NCBI RefSeq assembly: GCF_001297705.1
Contig: NZ_LIRF01000003.1
Coordinates: 1,178,001 to 1,242,000 of the forward strand
Reading direction: 5' to 3'
DNA length: 64,000 nt
From: Chryseobacterium sp. ERMR1:04
GTDB lineage: Bacteria > Bacteroidota > Bacteroidia > Flavobacteriales > Weeksellaceae
Shown: piece by piece, positions 17,331 to 26,945 of the stretch
Layout of the letters: every line of letters starts with the position of its first letter
Position numbering within the stretch: position 1 is the first letter of the stretch
Made by a program: the position numbers and the translations under genes
Notes under the pieces: model-generated
Told to the model about the DNA's origin: nothing
What the model saw: only the letters and a program-made list of their open reading frames with translations
Database searches by the model: none

Positions 17331-17625
17331 GTTCCCACGGATTTCACAGATTTTCACGGATGATTGTGGTTTTATTCTGAAAATATTTACAGTTTGGTAA
17401 TGTTTTTTCTCTCGCGGATTTTACAGATTACGCAGATGTTTATGTTTTATTCTGATAATATTTATGATTTAGGGAGCATTTTTTCTCTCGCAGATTTTAC
17501 AGATTACGCAGATGAGTGTGGTTTTATTCTGAAAATATTTTGGTTTAGGGAGCGTTTTTTTCTCTCGCGGATTTTACAGATTATGCAGATGAGTGTGGTT
17601 TTATTCTGAAAATATTTATAGGATT
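17331..17625. repeat. Tandem 77 bp repeats with TCTCTCGCnGATTTTACAGA core
   Basis: Three units begin at about 17407, 17484 and 17561, exactly 77 bases apart, and a diverged unit precedes them (from about 17331, CCCACGGATTTCACAGATT). Each unit runs TCTCTCGC(A/G)GATTTTACAGATTA(C/T)GCAGATG, then GGTTTTATTCTGAAAATATTT. Single copies of the core occur at 18237 and 20943. It fills most of the 339-base gap between two DinB genes. Confidence 0.9.
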
Positions 17626-17649
17626 TGAGTGTAACTCATTCTTGTTTCT

Positions 17650-18102
17650 TTATTTTATTGCTCCAGGTTTTCCGAGAATTCTTCTGAGATAACCGAATTG
17701 GCCACTATGGTAAATCTCGTGAAAAGACAATCCTGAAACATCATTAATTATTGCAGGATCAATGCTCTCAAGACTATTTAGTTTTGTCTCAAACCTATTC
17801 TGAGATTCTTTCAGATAAGATTTTAACTCATCAAAACTCACAAACTCCTCTTTTCTGTTTAAAGGAATTTCTCTTCTGTTATAGCATGAAAATTTTTCAT
17901 TATCCCAAACCGACTCTTCACCCAACACATTCAGAAAGGCATTTCTTATATAAATTAAATGGCCTAGCACCCAATTCATACAATTAGCTTCACCATTAGG
18001 GAAAATCATAGATTCTTCATGCGAAATATCATTAATATTCATCGAAATCACTTTGTAATTACTGACTACCAGATATTTTACAATTTCAACATCGTTTTTC
18101 AT
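17650..18102 (-). CDS. DinB family protein
   Basis: A 150-residue four-helix DinB-type protein: the segment ANCMNWVLGHLIYIRNAFLN is the usual helix 2 with its His, and SFHEIYHSGQFGYLRRILG supplies the C-terminal pair of His (HEIYHSGQ), so a three-His metal site appears complete, unlike in the neighbour at 16786. No signal peptide. The function is unknown; the family includes thiol S-transferases and damage-inducible proteins. Confidence 0.83.
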   Translation of the reverse strand: MKNDVEIVKYLVVSNYKVISMNINDISHEESMIFPNGEANCMNWVLGHLIYIRNAFLNVLGEESVWDNEKFSCYNRREIPLNRKEEFVSFDELKSYLKESQNRFETKLNSLESIDPAIINDVSGLSFHEIYHSGQFGYLRRILGKPGAIK

Positions 18103-18236
18103 AGTTTTTGGATTTGGGGTGTTCTATCTCCAGCAGAATTTTATGTTCTTTGTGGAAAGATTTGTATTGAGTTTTCTCTCACTGATTACACAAATGATTG
18201 TGCTTATTTGTGAAAACATTTTGGTTTAGGTACCGT

Positions 18237-18273
18237 TTTTTCTCTCGCAGATTTTACAGATTACGCAGATGAT
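18237..18273. repeat. Single copy of the TCTCTCGCnGATTTTACAGA repeat
   Basis: TCTCTCGCAGATTTTACAGA followed by TTACGCAGATGATTG repeats the core of the 77 bp tandem units at 17407-17625, here as one copy between a DinB and a VOC gene. Confidence 0.85.
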
Positions 18274-18337
18274 TGCGCATAGAAAACACGAATTAAAATC
18301 TTCCTAATCTACTAAATTTGCGAGAGGCTTGTTTATT

Positions 18338-18745
18338 TTATGTTGTGGGAAGTTGAGAAAGATCTGCAAACGTTACATTCCAGCCATGTCCGTTGATGTC
18401 CCAAAAAGAATTTTGATACATCCATCCATAATCCTGTGGTTCTTCATGTTGATACGCTCCGTTTTCAACAGCTGCATTTACGACCTGATCAACTTCTTCA
18501 CGGCTGTTTAAACCAATAGCCACCAAAACCTGAGTGGTATCTCCTTTTGGAACTGGTCTCTCAGAAAAAGTCTGAAAATATTCTTCCGTTATAAACATTA
18601 CGAAAATATTATCACTCATCACAATACAAACTGCTCGTTCATCTGAAATCTGCTCGTTGATTGAGAACCCGATATTCGTCCAGAATTCTTTCGTTTTTTG
18701 AATATCTTTAACCGGAAGATTGACATAAATTTGATTGATTTTCAT
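18338..18745 (-). CDS. VOC family (glyoxalase/bleomycin-resistance-like) protein
   Basis: A 135-residue protein with the typical first strand and helix INQIYVNLPVKDIQKTKEFW and the edge DINGHGWNVTF, a variant of the glyoxalase-fold D-P-x-G-x-x-W pattern. The VSD-type strand DERAVCIVMSDNIFVMF fits lactoylglutathione-lyase-like proteins of Bacteroidota. Substrate unknown. It follows the Crp/Fnr regulator gene on the same strand with 76 bases between, so it could be in its regulon, but nothing shows this. Confidence 0.87.
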   Translation of the reverse strand: MKINQIYVNLPVKDIQKTKEFWTNIGFSINEQISDERAVCIVMSDNIFVMFITEEYFQTFSERPVPKGDTTQVLVAIGLNSREEVDQVVNAAVENGAYQHEEPQDYGWMYQNSFWDINGHGWNVTFADLSQLPTT

Positions 18746-18821
18746 TTTGTATTTTTTAATGTTAAACTTTTAACCAAAATTATAAAATCATTGCGAAAAT
18801 CTACTTGCCATAAGACAAGAA

Positions 18822-19412
18822 TTACATTTTCTTTGGATGAGAAACAATTTCCTTACGAATTCTACTTAAAGAAGTATCGGTAACTCCCAAATAGGAAGCA
18901 ATTTGTTTCAACGGTGCAAATTGTACTACCTGAGGTTTTTGCTCTAAAAGATTAAGATAACGTTTTGTTGCAGAAAGGGTAAACATCTCTACTGAACGCT
19001 GTTTGTAGGTGAAAAGTTGCTGAGACATCCACGCTCTACCCCATTCTCTGAGGTTAGGAATTTTATGGAATAATTCCTGAAACGTATCAAAATCGAATTT
19101 CCAGCATTCACAATCTGTTATACAAACAATATTTTCCTGTGTTGGAATGCGTTGAAAAAGTGAAGAAACTTCAATAACGATTTCGTTTTCGGCGAAGAAA
19201 TGTGTTGTGACATCGTTTCCATTAAAATCATTGACAAATGAACGAGCCAAACCTTTCTCCAAAATATAATATTCGTTAGCCGTTTTTCCTTCTTCAAGAA
19301 TAACATCTCCTTTCTGAAAAGCTACTTTTTCATGAGCCTGAAAAATCTCTTCCAGCTCTTCATGCAAGAAAAATGGAAAATCATAACAGATTTCTAACGC
19401 TTTATTTGTCAT
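18822..19412 (-). CDS. Crp/Fnr family transcriptional regulator
   Basis: The preferred start is MTNKALEICYDF at 19412, giving 196 residues, because the 26 residues before it in the longer frame (to 19490) do not belong to the fold. Residues 20-110 form a cyclic-nucleotide-binding-type beta-roll (KGDVILEEGKTANEYYILEKG), and the C-terminus holds a winged-helix motif (LKQIASYLGVTDTSLSRIRKE). The phosphate-binding Arg of true cAMP receptors is not evident, and there are no Fe-S Cys clusters of Fnr, so the effector is unknown. This subgroup is abundant in Bacteroidota. Confidence 0.88.
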   Translation of the reverse strand: MTNKALEICYDFPFFLHEELEEIFQAHEKVAFQKGDVILEEGKTANEYYILEKGLARSFVNDFNGNDVTTHFFAENEIVIEVSSLFQRIPTQENIVCITDCECWKFDFDTFQELFHKIPNLREWGRAWMSQQLFTYKQRSVEMFTLSATKRYLNLLEQKPQVVQFAPLKQIASYLGVTDTSLSRIRKEIVSHPKKM

Positions 19413-19507
19413 CAAGTCAATGTTTTTTAAGCTTTTTAAAATTAGAATTTTTATTGGAATTGATGAAGGAATTATTAAATATATTTTCACTCTGTCCCTC
19501 TGACAAA

Positions 19508-19572
19508 AAAAGAATCTCTAAACATAGAAATAGATTCTTCACTCCGCTTTGTTTTGTTCTGAATGAAAAAAA
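19508..19572. repeat. AGAATCT / GTTCTGAATG palindrome
   Basis: AAAGAATCTCTAAACATAG and AATAGATTCTTCACTCCGC with TTTTGTTCTGAATG form the same inverted pattern as the larger palindrome at 26656-26745, here shortened. It lies between the Crp/Fnr and DUF763 genes. Confidence 0.6.
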
Positions 19573-19591
19573 AGGCGTTAGTTTGTAATTT

Positions 19592-20803
19592 TTAAAACAA
19601 AGAAAGTTGAATAGCTTTAGGCTTCGTTGGCTTTTCGGCATCCCCGAAAACGGTCTTTCCTCCGAATTTCCAGGAGTTCTGTCTTTCTTCTTCGATTACT
19701 TGCTGAATATCAAAATTTGGGATAAAATCTTTTTCCGTGGCTTCAACGATTTGATGAAGTTTATTAAGGGTTTTTAATTTATCAGAATTTCCGAGCTTAG
19801 ATTTCTCAATTCCTGTTTTAAGAATCTGGATACTTTCATCATACACATTCGTAGGAACAGGAAACGGATGACCGTCTTTTCCACCATGCGCAAAAGAAAA
19901 TCTTGCCGGATCTTTGAATCTTGAAGGTGCCCCGTGAATAACCTCGCTCACCAAAGCCAAAGACTGCATGGTGCGTGGCCCAACACCTTCCAACAGGAGA
20001 AGATCTTCGAAATTCTGAGGTTGCTGCTCGCGCGTTACATATAAAAGCGCACCAAGGCGTTTTAAATCAACATCAGAAGCCTGAACATCGTGATGATTAG
20101 GAAGAATTAACCTTGAAAAATCACTCATGATTTCCGCAGAATCGGTATGCGAAATATCTAAAATTCCTTTTCTATTTTCTGATGCTTCTGAGTCCGTTAA
20201 GTTTAAAATTGTTCCTCTCGAAATTCCATTGATTCCTGTGTGAGGCTCTTCAATAAATGATTTTATATTTTCTGAATGCCAATGATAACGTCTTGCTGTT
20301 CCGTCAGATTCATGCATTCCCTGCTGAACAACGCTCCAGTTTCCATTATCGGATACAATAAAATTATGTAAATACAATTGATACCCATCCTGAATCGCCG
20401 TGTTATCAACTTTTGCAGATAATCTACTGGCTCTTACCAATTCTGCTCCATTCAAACCTGTTTTATCTGCTATTTGAAGGAGTTCTGATGATGTTTCTCT
20501 GGAAAATTTACCTTTTCCTCCACAAATATAAATTCCGAGCGATTGTGAATTGGGATTGATTGAGCGTTTTAAAGCGCCCATCACAGAAGTGGTAATTCCT
20601 GAAGAATGCCAGTCCATTCCCATCACTGCACCAAAACTTTGAAACCAAAAGGGATCAGATAGTCTACGGATTACTTCATCTTTTCCGTAATCCATTAAAA
20701 TCACCTCGATGATTGAAAGCCCAAGCATCGACATACGCTCATACAGCCATGGCGGTACTTTGCCATAGTGAAGGGGTAAATCTGCTGTTCCTGAACGTTT
20801 CAT
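19592..20803 (-). CDS. DUF763 family protein
   Basis: A 403-residue protein that matches DUF763 along its length: N-terminal RSGTADLPLHYGKVPPWLYERM, the central DGYQLYLHNFIVSDNGNWSVVQQGM and DGTARRYHW segments, and a C-terminal helix-hairpin-helix-like GVGPRTMQSLALVSEVIHG with AHGGKDGHPFPVP. The family is found in archaea and bacteria; the HhH-like segment hints at nucleic-acid contact, but no activity is established to my knowledge. It has no signal peptide. It is a single gene. Confidence 0.92.
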   Translation of the reverse strand: MKRSGTADLPLHYGKVPPWLYERMSMLGLSIIEVILMDYGKDEVIRRLSDPFWFQSFGAVMGMDWHSSGITTSVMGALKRSINPNSQSLGIYICGGKGKFSRETSSELLQIADKTGLNGAELVRASRLSAKVDNTAIQDGYQLYLHNFIVSDNGNWSVVQQGMHESDGTARRYHWHSENIKSFIEEPHTGINGISRGTILNLTDSEASENRKGILDISHTDSAEIMSDFSRLILPNHHDVQASDVDLKRLGALLYVTREQQPQNFEDLLLLEGVGPRTMQSLALVSEVIHGAPSRFKDPARFSFAHGGKDGHPFPVPTNVYDESIQILKTGIEKSKLGNSDKLKTLNKLHQIVEATEKDFIPNFDIQQVIEEERQNSWKFGGKTVFGDAEKPTKPKAIQLSLF

Positions 20804-20909
20804 TGAAGCGGTAAAGTTAGTTTTATTATGATCATATTTTGATGAGTTGAATCAATATTTAAACTAGATTTCTCCTTTGGTTGAAATGAAATGATTTTGA
20901 GTTTTTTGC

Positions 20910-20980
20910 TCCCACGGATTTGCACGGATGTTTGTTATTTTTTTTTATCTCTCGCTGATTTTGCAGATTACGCAGATGTT
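20910..20980. repeat. CACGGAT and TCTCTCGCnGATTTT repeat copy
   Basis: CTCCCACGGATTTGCACGGATG followed by TCTCTCGCTGATTTTGCAGATTACGCAGATG combines the two half-motifs seen in the tandem array at 17331-17625. It lies upstream of the DUF763 gene on the other strand. Confidence 0.85.
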
Positions 20981-21062
20981 TACGCTTTATTTGTTTGCGC
21001 TTATTTGTGTTTGTGTTTAAATCAAATGAATGGATTAAATACAGGTTTAAATTTTCTCTTTA

Positions 21063-21425
21063 TTAAATTTTTTCATTGAAAATAATCTTATTCCCGAAAG
21101 GATCATCAACAGTGAAAGAAATGGCATCGTAAAAGGTTTTCTCCAATCCGGGACGGTTGTATTTGTATTTTTTATCAATCAATTTTTTATGATAATCTGT
21201 TATCCCTTCAGCCCAGATAAAAACTCTGCTTCCAGGAGTTCCATCGCCGTGATGTTCGCTTAAATGAAGAATAATATGATCTTTTTTCACTTCCATATAA
21301 ACGGGAGTATTCTCTTCGAAATGATGTTCCCAAACGATTTCAAAACCAAGCCAGTCAATATAAAACTCTATTGTTTTTTGGTAATCGAAAATTCTGAGAA
21401 TCGGGATAACTTGTTGTGCTTTCAT
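21063..21425 (-). CDS. VOC family (glyoxalase superfamily) protein
   Basis: A 120-residue protein with the first-strand motif VIPILRIFDYQKTIEFYIDWLGFEIVW and the closing DDPFGNKIIF, both standard for the glyoxalase/bleomycin-resistance family. HLSEHHGDGTPGS is a segment shared by the group annotated as bleomycin-resistance-like in Bacteroidota. The substrate is not known. It is monocistronic with no terminator seen. Confidence 0.88.
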   Translation of the reverse strand: MKAQQVIPILRIFDYQKTIEFYIDWLGFEIVWEHHFEENTPVYMEVKKDHIILHLSEHHGDGTPGSRVFIWAEGITDYHKKLIDKKYKYNRPGLEKTFYDAISFTVDDPFGNKIIFNEKI

Positions 21426-21542
21426 ACTAATTTTTAAAATTTATTGAGGCGAAAAATATTAGCTCCATTTTCAAATGAATCTTTTACATACAATCGATAA
21501 ACTCTTAATTTTCATTGATTAATCATCATTATACAACGTAAT

Positions 21543-22934
21543 TTATTCAGTCTCTTCATTAATTTCCTTAGCAATAAGCCCTGTACGGTCTGTTACTTTC
21601 CCATTGATGATCTGAACAGCAATTCCTTTTTTTGACAGGGCCGTAATATTTTTCAATGGTGTTTCCCCATTATTAGTAACGGCTACCGCAATTGAATTAT
21701 TTCCATTAGCTGTAATATCTCCTTCTACTTCCAGTTCACGCACAATTCCTCCTTCCACATGGTAGCTCTGGACGTTGTCTCCATGAGTGGTAATCCCTCC
21801 GGCAATTTTTAAAATCTGTATATCTCCACCTGGTTTCACACTTATTGCATCTGCCGGAAGCGTCATAATCACTCCTTTTACAAGAGACTCTCCTACTGAG
21901 CCGCTTGTTTCCACGCCATTTTTCACTTCTATACTGCCTACACTTTTACTAAACTGCATTCCTATCGAACCGTTTCCATGCGTAACAATAGAATGAAAAA
22001 CTGCTTTTTTAACGGTGCCATCATACTGATTAAAACCTCTGGCCCCTGAACCAAATGTTTCAATTTTATCTTTCGCTTCAAATTCATCTACCGTACCAAA
22101 ATTCACAAAGCCAATACCACTTGGCCCATAAGACGTGATTGGTTTTTCCGCCACCCACTTTTTCACATATCCCCAGGTATCTAACACCATATCATTTACC
22201 CCGTAAGTAGTTACTGAACCATGATGAACTAAGCTTTCTACCTTAACACCGTTTACAATAAAAACACCCGCTGTAATCATGTCTGGCTGTCCAAAAGGCA
22301 GCATCCCATTTGAATAAATATCACCTGTTGTTATTTTATCCGCAATTACCCATCCTCCATTGTCACCAAAACCACAGATAAATAATCCTGTTCCTATAAC
22401 CGGAGCTCCTTTTCTTCCTAACGTGATATTGGTAAGAGTTGCTTTGATAATACTGTCTGGATTACTATTAAAATTGTAAACCGTAAATGCACCTTGATAT
22501 ACATTAACCCCATATTTTTGCGGCTGTTCAGAATATTTTCGGGCATCACAAGCAACGATATCAATATTTTCGGCAATTAGTGTCGTTTTATTTGTTCCCG
22601 CTCTCGTTATTATTTGAACTTGACCGGAAACGGTTAAATCTTTCAACGTTAAAACACCTAAATCCGAATGATTGCTAAGGGTGTAAACAGCACGGTTATT
22701 AGAATTCGTCTGAATTGTAAGATTACTAATTTCATTATCAGCAGTCAATCCAATACCATCTCCATTGTTAAAGCTAATCATACAGCTTTCTTTATGAGTT
22801 CCTTTTATGGTAAAACCAATGGGTAAAACGATTGAATATGGGCAAAGAATTGAAGTTTGCACTTCTAGGTTCTGAGGAGTCTTTTGATCCAATGCAGCCA
22901 TCAAATCAGCTAATGAATTGATTTTTATTTCCAT
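21543..22934 (-). CDS. Right-handed beta-helix repeat protein, no signal peptide
   Basis: A 463-residue protein without a signal peptide or membrane segment. From about residue 255 it consists of imperfect 25-26-residue units that begin (I/V)-x-T/S-x-G: ITSYGPSGIGFVNFGTVDEF, IETFGSGARGFNQYDGTVKK, IVTHGNGSIGMQFSKSVGSI, VETSGSVGESLVKG, ITTHGDNVQSYHVEGGIVRE and ITANGNNSIAVAVTNNGETP. The N-terminal half (LPIGFTIKGTHKESCMISF, ISNLTIQTNSNNRAVYTLSN) also reads as pectate-lyase-type coils. No catalytic motif is recognised. A cytoplasmic location is inferred, and what it binds or cuts is unknown. Confidence 0.7.
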   Translation of the reverse strand: MEIKINSLADLMAALDQKTPQNLEVQTSILCPYSIVLPIGFTIKGTHKESCMISFNNGDGIGLTADNEISNLTIQTNSNNRAVYTLSNHSDLGVLTLKDLTVSGQVQIITRAGTNKTTLIAENIDIVACDARKYSEQPQKYGVNVYQGAFTVYNFNSNPDSIIKATLTNITLGRKGAPVIGTGLFICGFGDNGGWVIADKITTGDIYSNGMLPFGQPDMITAGVFIVNGVKVESLVHHGSVTTYGVNDMVLDTWGYVKKWVAEKPITSYGPSGIGFVNFGTVDEFEAKDKIETFGSGARGFNQYDGTVKKAVFHSIVTHGNGSIGMQFSKSVGSIEVKNGVETSGSVGESLVKGVIMTLPADAISVKPGGDIQILKIAGGITTHGDNVQSYHVEGGIVRELEVEGDITANGNNSIAVAVTNNGETPLKNITALSKKGIAVQIINGKVTDRTGLIAKEINEETE

Positions 22935-23057
22935 TTCTTAATTATTTTGGTGAAGATTTGATTCAGTTAATATTGAGCTTTTCAAACATACTCAATACCC
23001 ATTTCCTGTATTGATTCATTGAATAACTTTAGTAAAATAAAGATAATGAAAGTTTTA
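22935..23057. other. Upstream region of the beta-helix gene
   Basis: AT-rich sequence upstream of the minus-strand beta-helix gene. No exact TAnnTTTG box was found on the minus strand. It ends at the left terminal repeat of the MITE-like element. Confidence 0.3.
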
Positions 23058-23450
23058 GAGCCTGTTTAAATTTTATTCAGGAATTTTCATGTATTTGGTT
23101 ATCAGTTGTTTTTTTGTTGCCAAGACTCAATAGGTCATGTTTGAAATTATTTTTCAATGAAAAAGATTAACGCAAAGTTGATGAATAATTTTGCTTTATT
23201 TTAAGTGGGCAAAGTGATGCGACTTCGTCGCTGATGAAGCTGTATGCTTATCCATATGCTTCGACGAATCAACTTCGTAGATTCTATCCTTTGCTCCCTG
23301 AAAATAGGTATGATAAAGCTAAAGCTTTGCGTTAGAAAAACAGGTCATCAGTACATTATCTTTTTAATCAGAAAAATCCTTAAAGAATGTAATTTAGATA
23401 AAGATTTGAATGGTATACAAAAAATCAAATTTAGAAATTTAAACAGCCTC
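23058..23450. mobile_element. MITE-like element, 393 bp, with 16 bp terminal inverted repeats
   Basis: GAGCCTGTTTAAATTT (23058-23073) and AAATTTAAACAGCCTC (23435-23450) are inverted repeats that match at 15 of 16 positions. The interior has nested palindromes: AACGCAAAG near 23170 with CTTTGCGTT near 23327, GGGCAAAG with CTTTGCTCCC, and GCTGTATGC with GCATATG-like halves in the middle. No transposase ORF is present; the only ORF inside (plus strand, from 23244) is low-complexity. Possible 3 bp TTA flanks occur on both sides but cannot be assigned as a target duplication. The parent transposon is unknown. Confidence 0.7.
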
Positions 23451-23596
23451 TTAAAAACATCCTTCTAAATTTATTATTTTCATCATTGCATTTAACCACT
23501 GACACGTATTAAAAATCAATATCAGTTCTCCAAGGTTTATTCAATAACAGAGTGATAATTTCATATAAAATAAATACTAGATCATTTTTTTTCACA

Positions 23597-23630
23597 AAAA
23601 AGCCTTACAAATAACTTTGCAAGGCTTTTT
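23597..23630 (-). terminator. Terminator of tpx
   Basis: AAAAAGCCTT and AAGGCTTTTT form a perfect 10 bp stem 20 bases past the tpx stop codon. On the minus strand it ends in a T run. Confidence 0.85.
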
Positions 23631-23650
23631 CTAAGAGTTTTATTTCTTTA

Positions 23651-24148
23651 TTATTTTAACGCAGAAAGAGCTGCTTCATAATTGGGCTCATCGGCAATTT
23701 CAGAAACCTGCTCTGTATAAACCACTTTATTATCAGCATCAGTTACGATTACTGCACGGCTAAGAAGTCCTTTCAAAACAGAATCTGCAATTGTTAATTG
23801 ATTATCATCACCAAAACTACTTCTGAAATCTGAAAGTGTTTCTACGTTATCCAATCCTTCAGCTGCACAGAATCTTCCTAATGCGAAAGGTAAATCTTTA
23901 GAAACATTGATTACCACTGTATTTTCTAAGCTTGAAGCTTCTTCGTTGAATTTTCTTGCAGAAGATGCACAAGTTGGTGTATCAATACTTGGGAAAACAT
24001 TGAATACTTTTTTCTTTCCTGCAAAACTTTCCAATGTTTTTACATTTAAACCAGAATCTACCAAAGCAAAATCCTTGATTGTAGCTCCTACTGAAGGTAA
24101 AGTTCCTATTGTGCTTACTGCATTTCCTTTTAAGGTAATATTTGACAT
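23651..24148 (-). CDS. tpx: Thiol peroxidase, cytoplasmic
   Basis: A 165-residue Tpx-type peroxiredoxin that reduces hydrogen peroxide and alkyl hydroperoxides with thioredoxin as donor. The peroxidatic Cys60 sits in PSIDTPTCASSARKFNEE and the resolving Cys94 in GRFCAAEG, the same spacing as in E. coli Tpx. There is no signal peptide, which contrasts with the paralogue at 44193. A good promoter (TTG, 19 bases, TAAATTTG) lies just upstream, giving a leader of only about 15 bases. It is divergent from icd. Confidence 0.96.
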   Translation of the reverse strand: MSNITLKGNAVSTIGTLPSVGATIKDFALVDSGLNVKTLESFAGKKKVFNVFPSIDTPTCASSARKFNEEASSLENTVVINVSKDLPFALGRFCAAEGLDNVETLSDFRSSFGDDNQLTIADSVLKGLLSRAVIVTDADNKVVYTEQVSEIADEPNYEAALSALK

Positions 24149-24168
24149 AATTTATTTTTTAAGTTTTT

Positions 24169-24198
24169 CAAATTTAATCAAAATGAAAACTTTTTCAA
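24169..24198 (-). promoter_or_regulatory. Promoter of tpx
   Basis: On the minus strand TTG (24198-24196) is followed 19 bases later by TAAATTTG (24176-24169), an exact match to the Bacteroidota -33/-7 pattern. The ATG is 20 bases further on. Confidence 0.7.
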
Positions 24199-24270
24199 TG
24201 AAACAAAGGTTAAATTAATCTTAAAGTGAAAAATCTTATTTAGTATTAATCTAAAAAAATTAATTTTTAA

Positions 24271-26535
<2,265 letters not shown>

Positions 26536-26556
26536 TTTCTGAATATACTATAAATG

Positions 26557-26582
26557 AAAAGCTCCTTTTTTAAGGAGCTTTT
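26557..26582 (+). terminator. Terminator of icd
   Basis: AAAAGCTCCTT and AAGGAGCTTTT form an 11 bp stem with a TTTT loop and a T run, 21 bases after the stop codon. Confidence 0.9.
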
Positions 26583-26600
26583 TTGTTGGTTTAATTTTTT

Positions 26601-26745
26601 TTAAACACAAATAATCACGAATATTTTTCACAAACAACACAATAAGCAAGCATGCCGTTTGTCATTCTGACGAAGGAAGAATCTAAGCAAAGTATTAAAT
26701 AGATTCTTCACTCCACTCGTTTCGTTCTGAATGACAGAAAACGTT
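26601..26745. repeat. Half AAACACnAAT repeat followed by a GTCATTCTG...GAATGAC palindrome
   Basis: TTTAAACACAAATAATCACGAA (26601 on) is the left half of the family at 9531. At about 26659-26735, GTCATTCTGACGAAGGAAGAATCT pairs imperfectly with AGATTCTTCAC...GTTCTGAATGAC. Nothing else is visible between icd and the cytochrome gene apart from a weak AT-rich stretch. Confidence 0.75.
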
Positions 26746-26916
26746 TAAAGAAAATTAAAGAATTCAAGCTGGGTGCCGGAAGTTAATATTAGGACGCCAT
26801 AGACTTCCCTCTTCCATCATCCAGCTTCTAAACTTTTTAACTCCCAAAATTCCATTTTCACCTTTTGATTTGTCTATTTCACTTGGTTTTACATTTCAAA
26901 AATTCCTGTAAGCATC

Positions 26917-26924
26917 TACTTTTG
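26917..26924 (+). promoter_or_regulatory. -7 box of the cytochrome P460 gene
   Basis: TACTTTTG fits TAnnTTTG, 21 bases before the ATG at 26946. The surrounding ATCTACTTTTGA (12 bases) is identical to that in front of the DUF1223 gene at 30381. Confidence 0.55.
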
Positions 26925-26945
26925 AGCCATAAAAAATAACATAAT

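Noticed and set aside
17364..17609. Plus-strand ORF of 81 residues with repeated SRILQIxQM and ADFTDYAD-like segments
   Set aside because: It is a translation of the 77 bp tandem repeats; the period and stop pattern follow the repeat, and similar ADFADYAD peptides from 20891 come from the same repeat family.
17331..17625. Possible CRISPR array
   Set aside because: The 77 bp units are repeated end to end without unique spacers and no cas genes are nearby.
20891..21079. Plus-strand ORF of 62 residues
   Set aside because: It covers the repeat at 20910-20980; the residues reflect the repeat (LADFADYADVY) and it has no start context.
23244..23468. Plus-strand ORF of 74 residues in the MITE-like element
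   Set aside because: It is not transposase-like, runs through the palindromes and the right terminal repeat, and has no family motifs.
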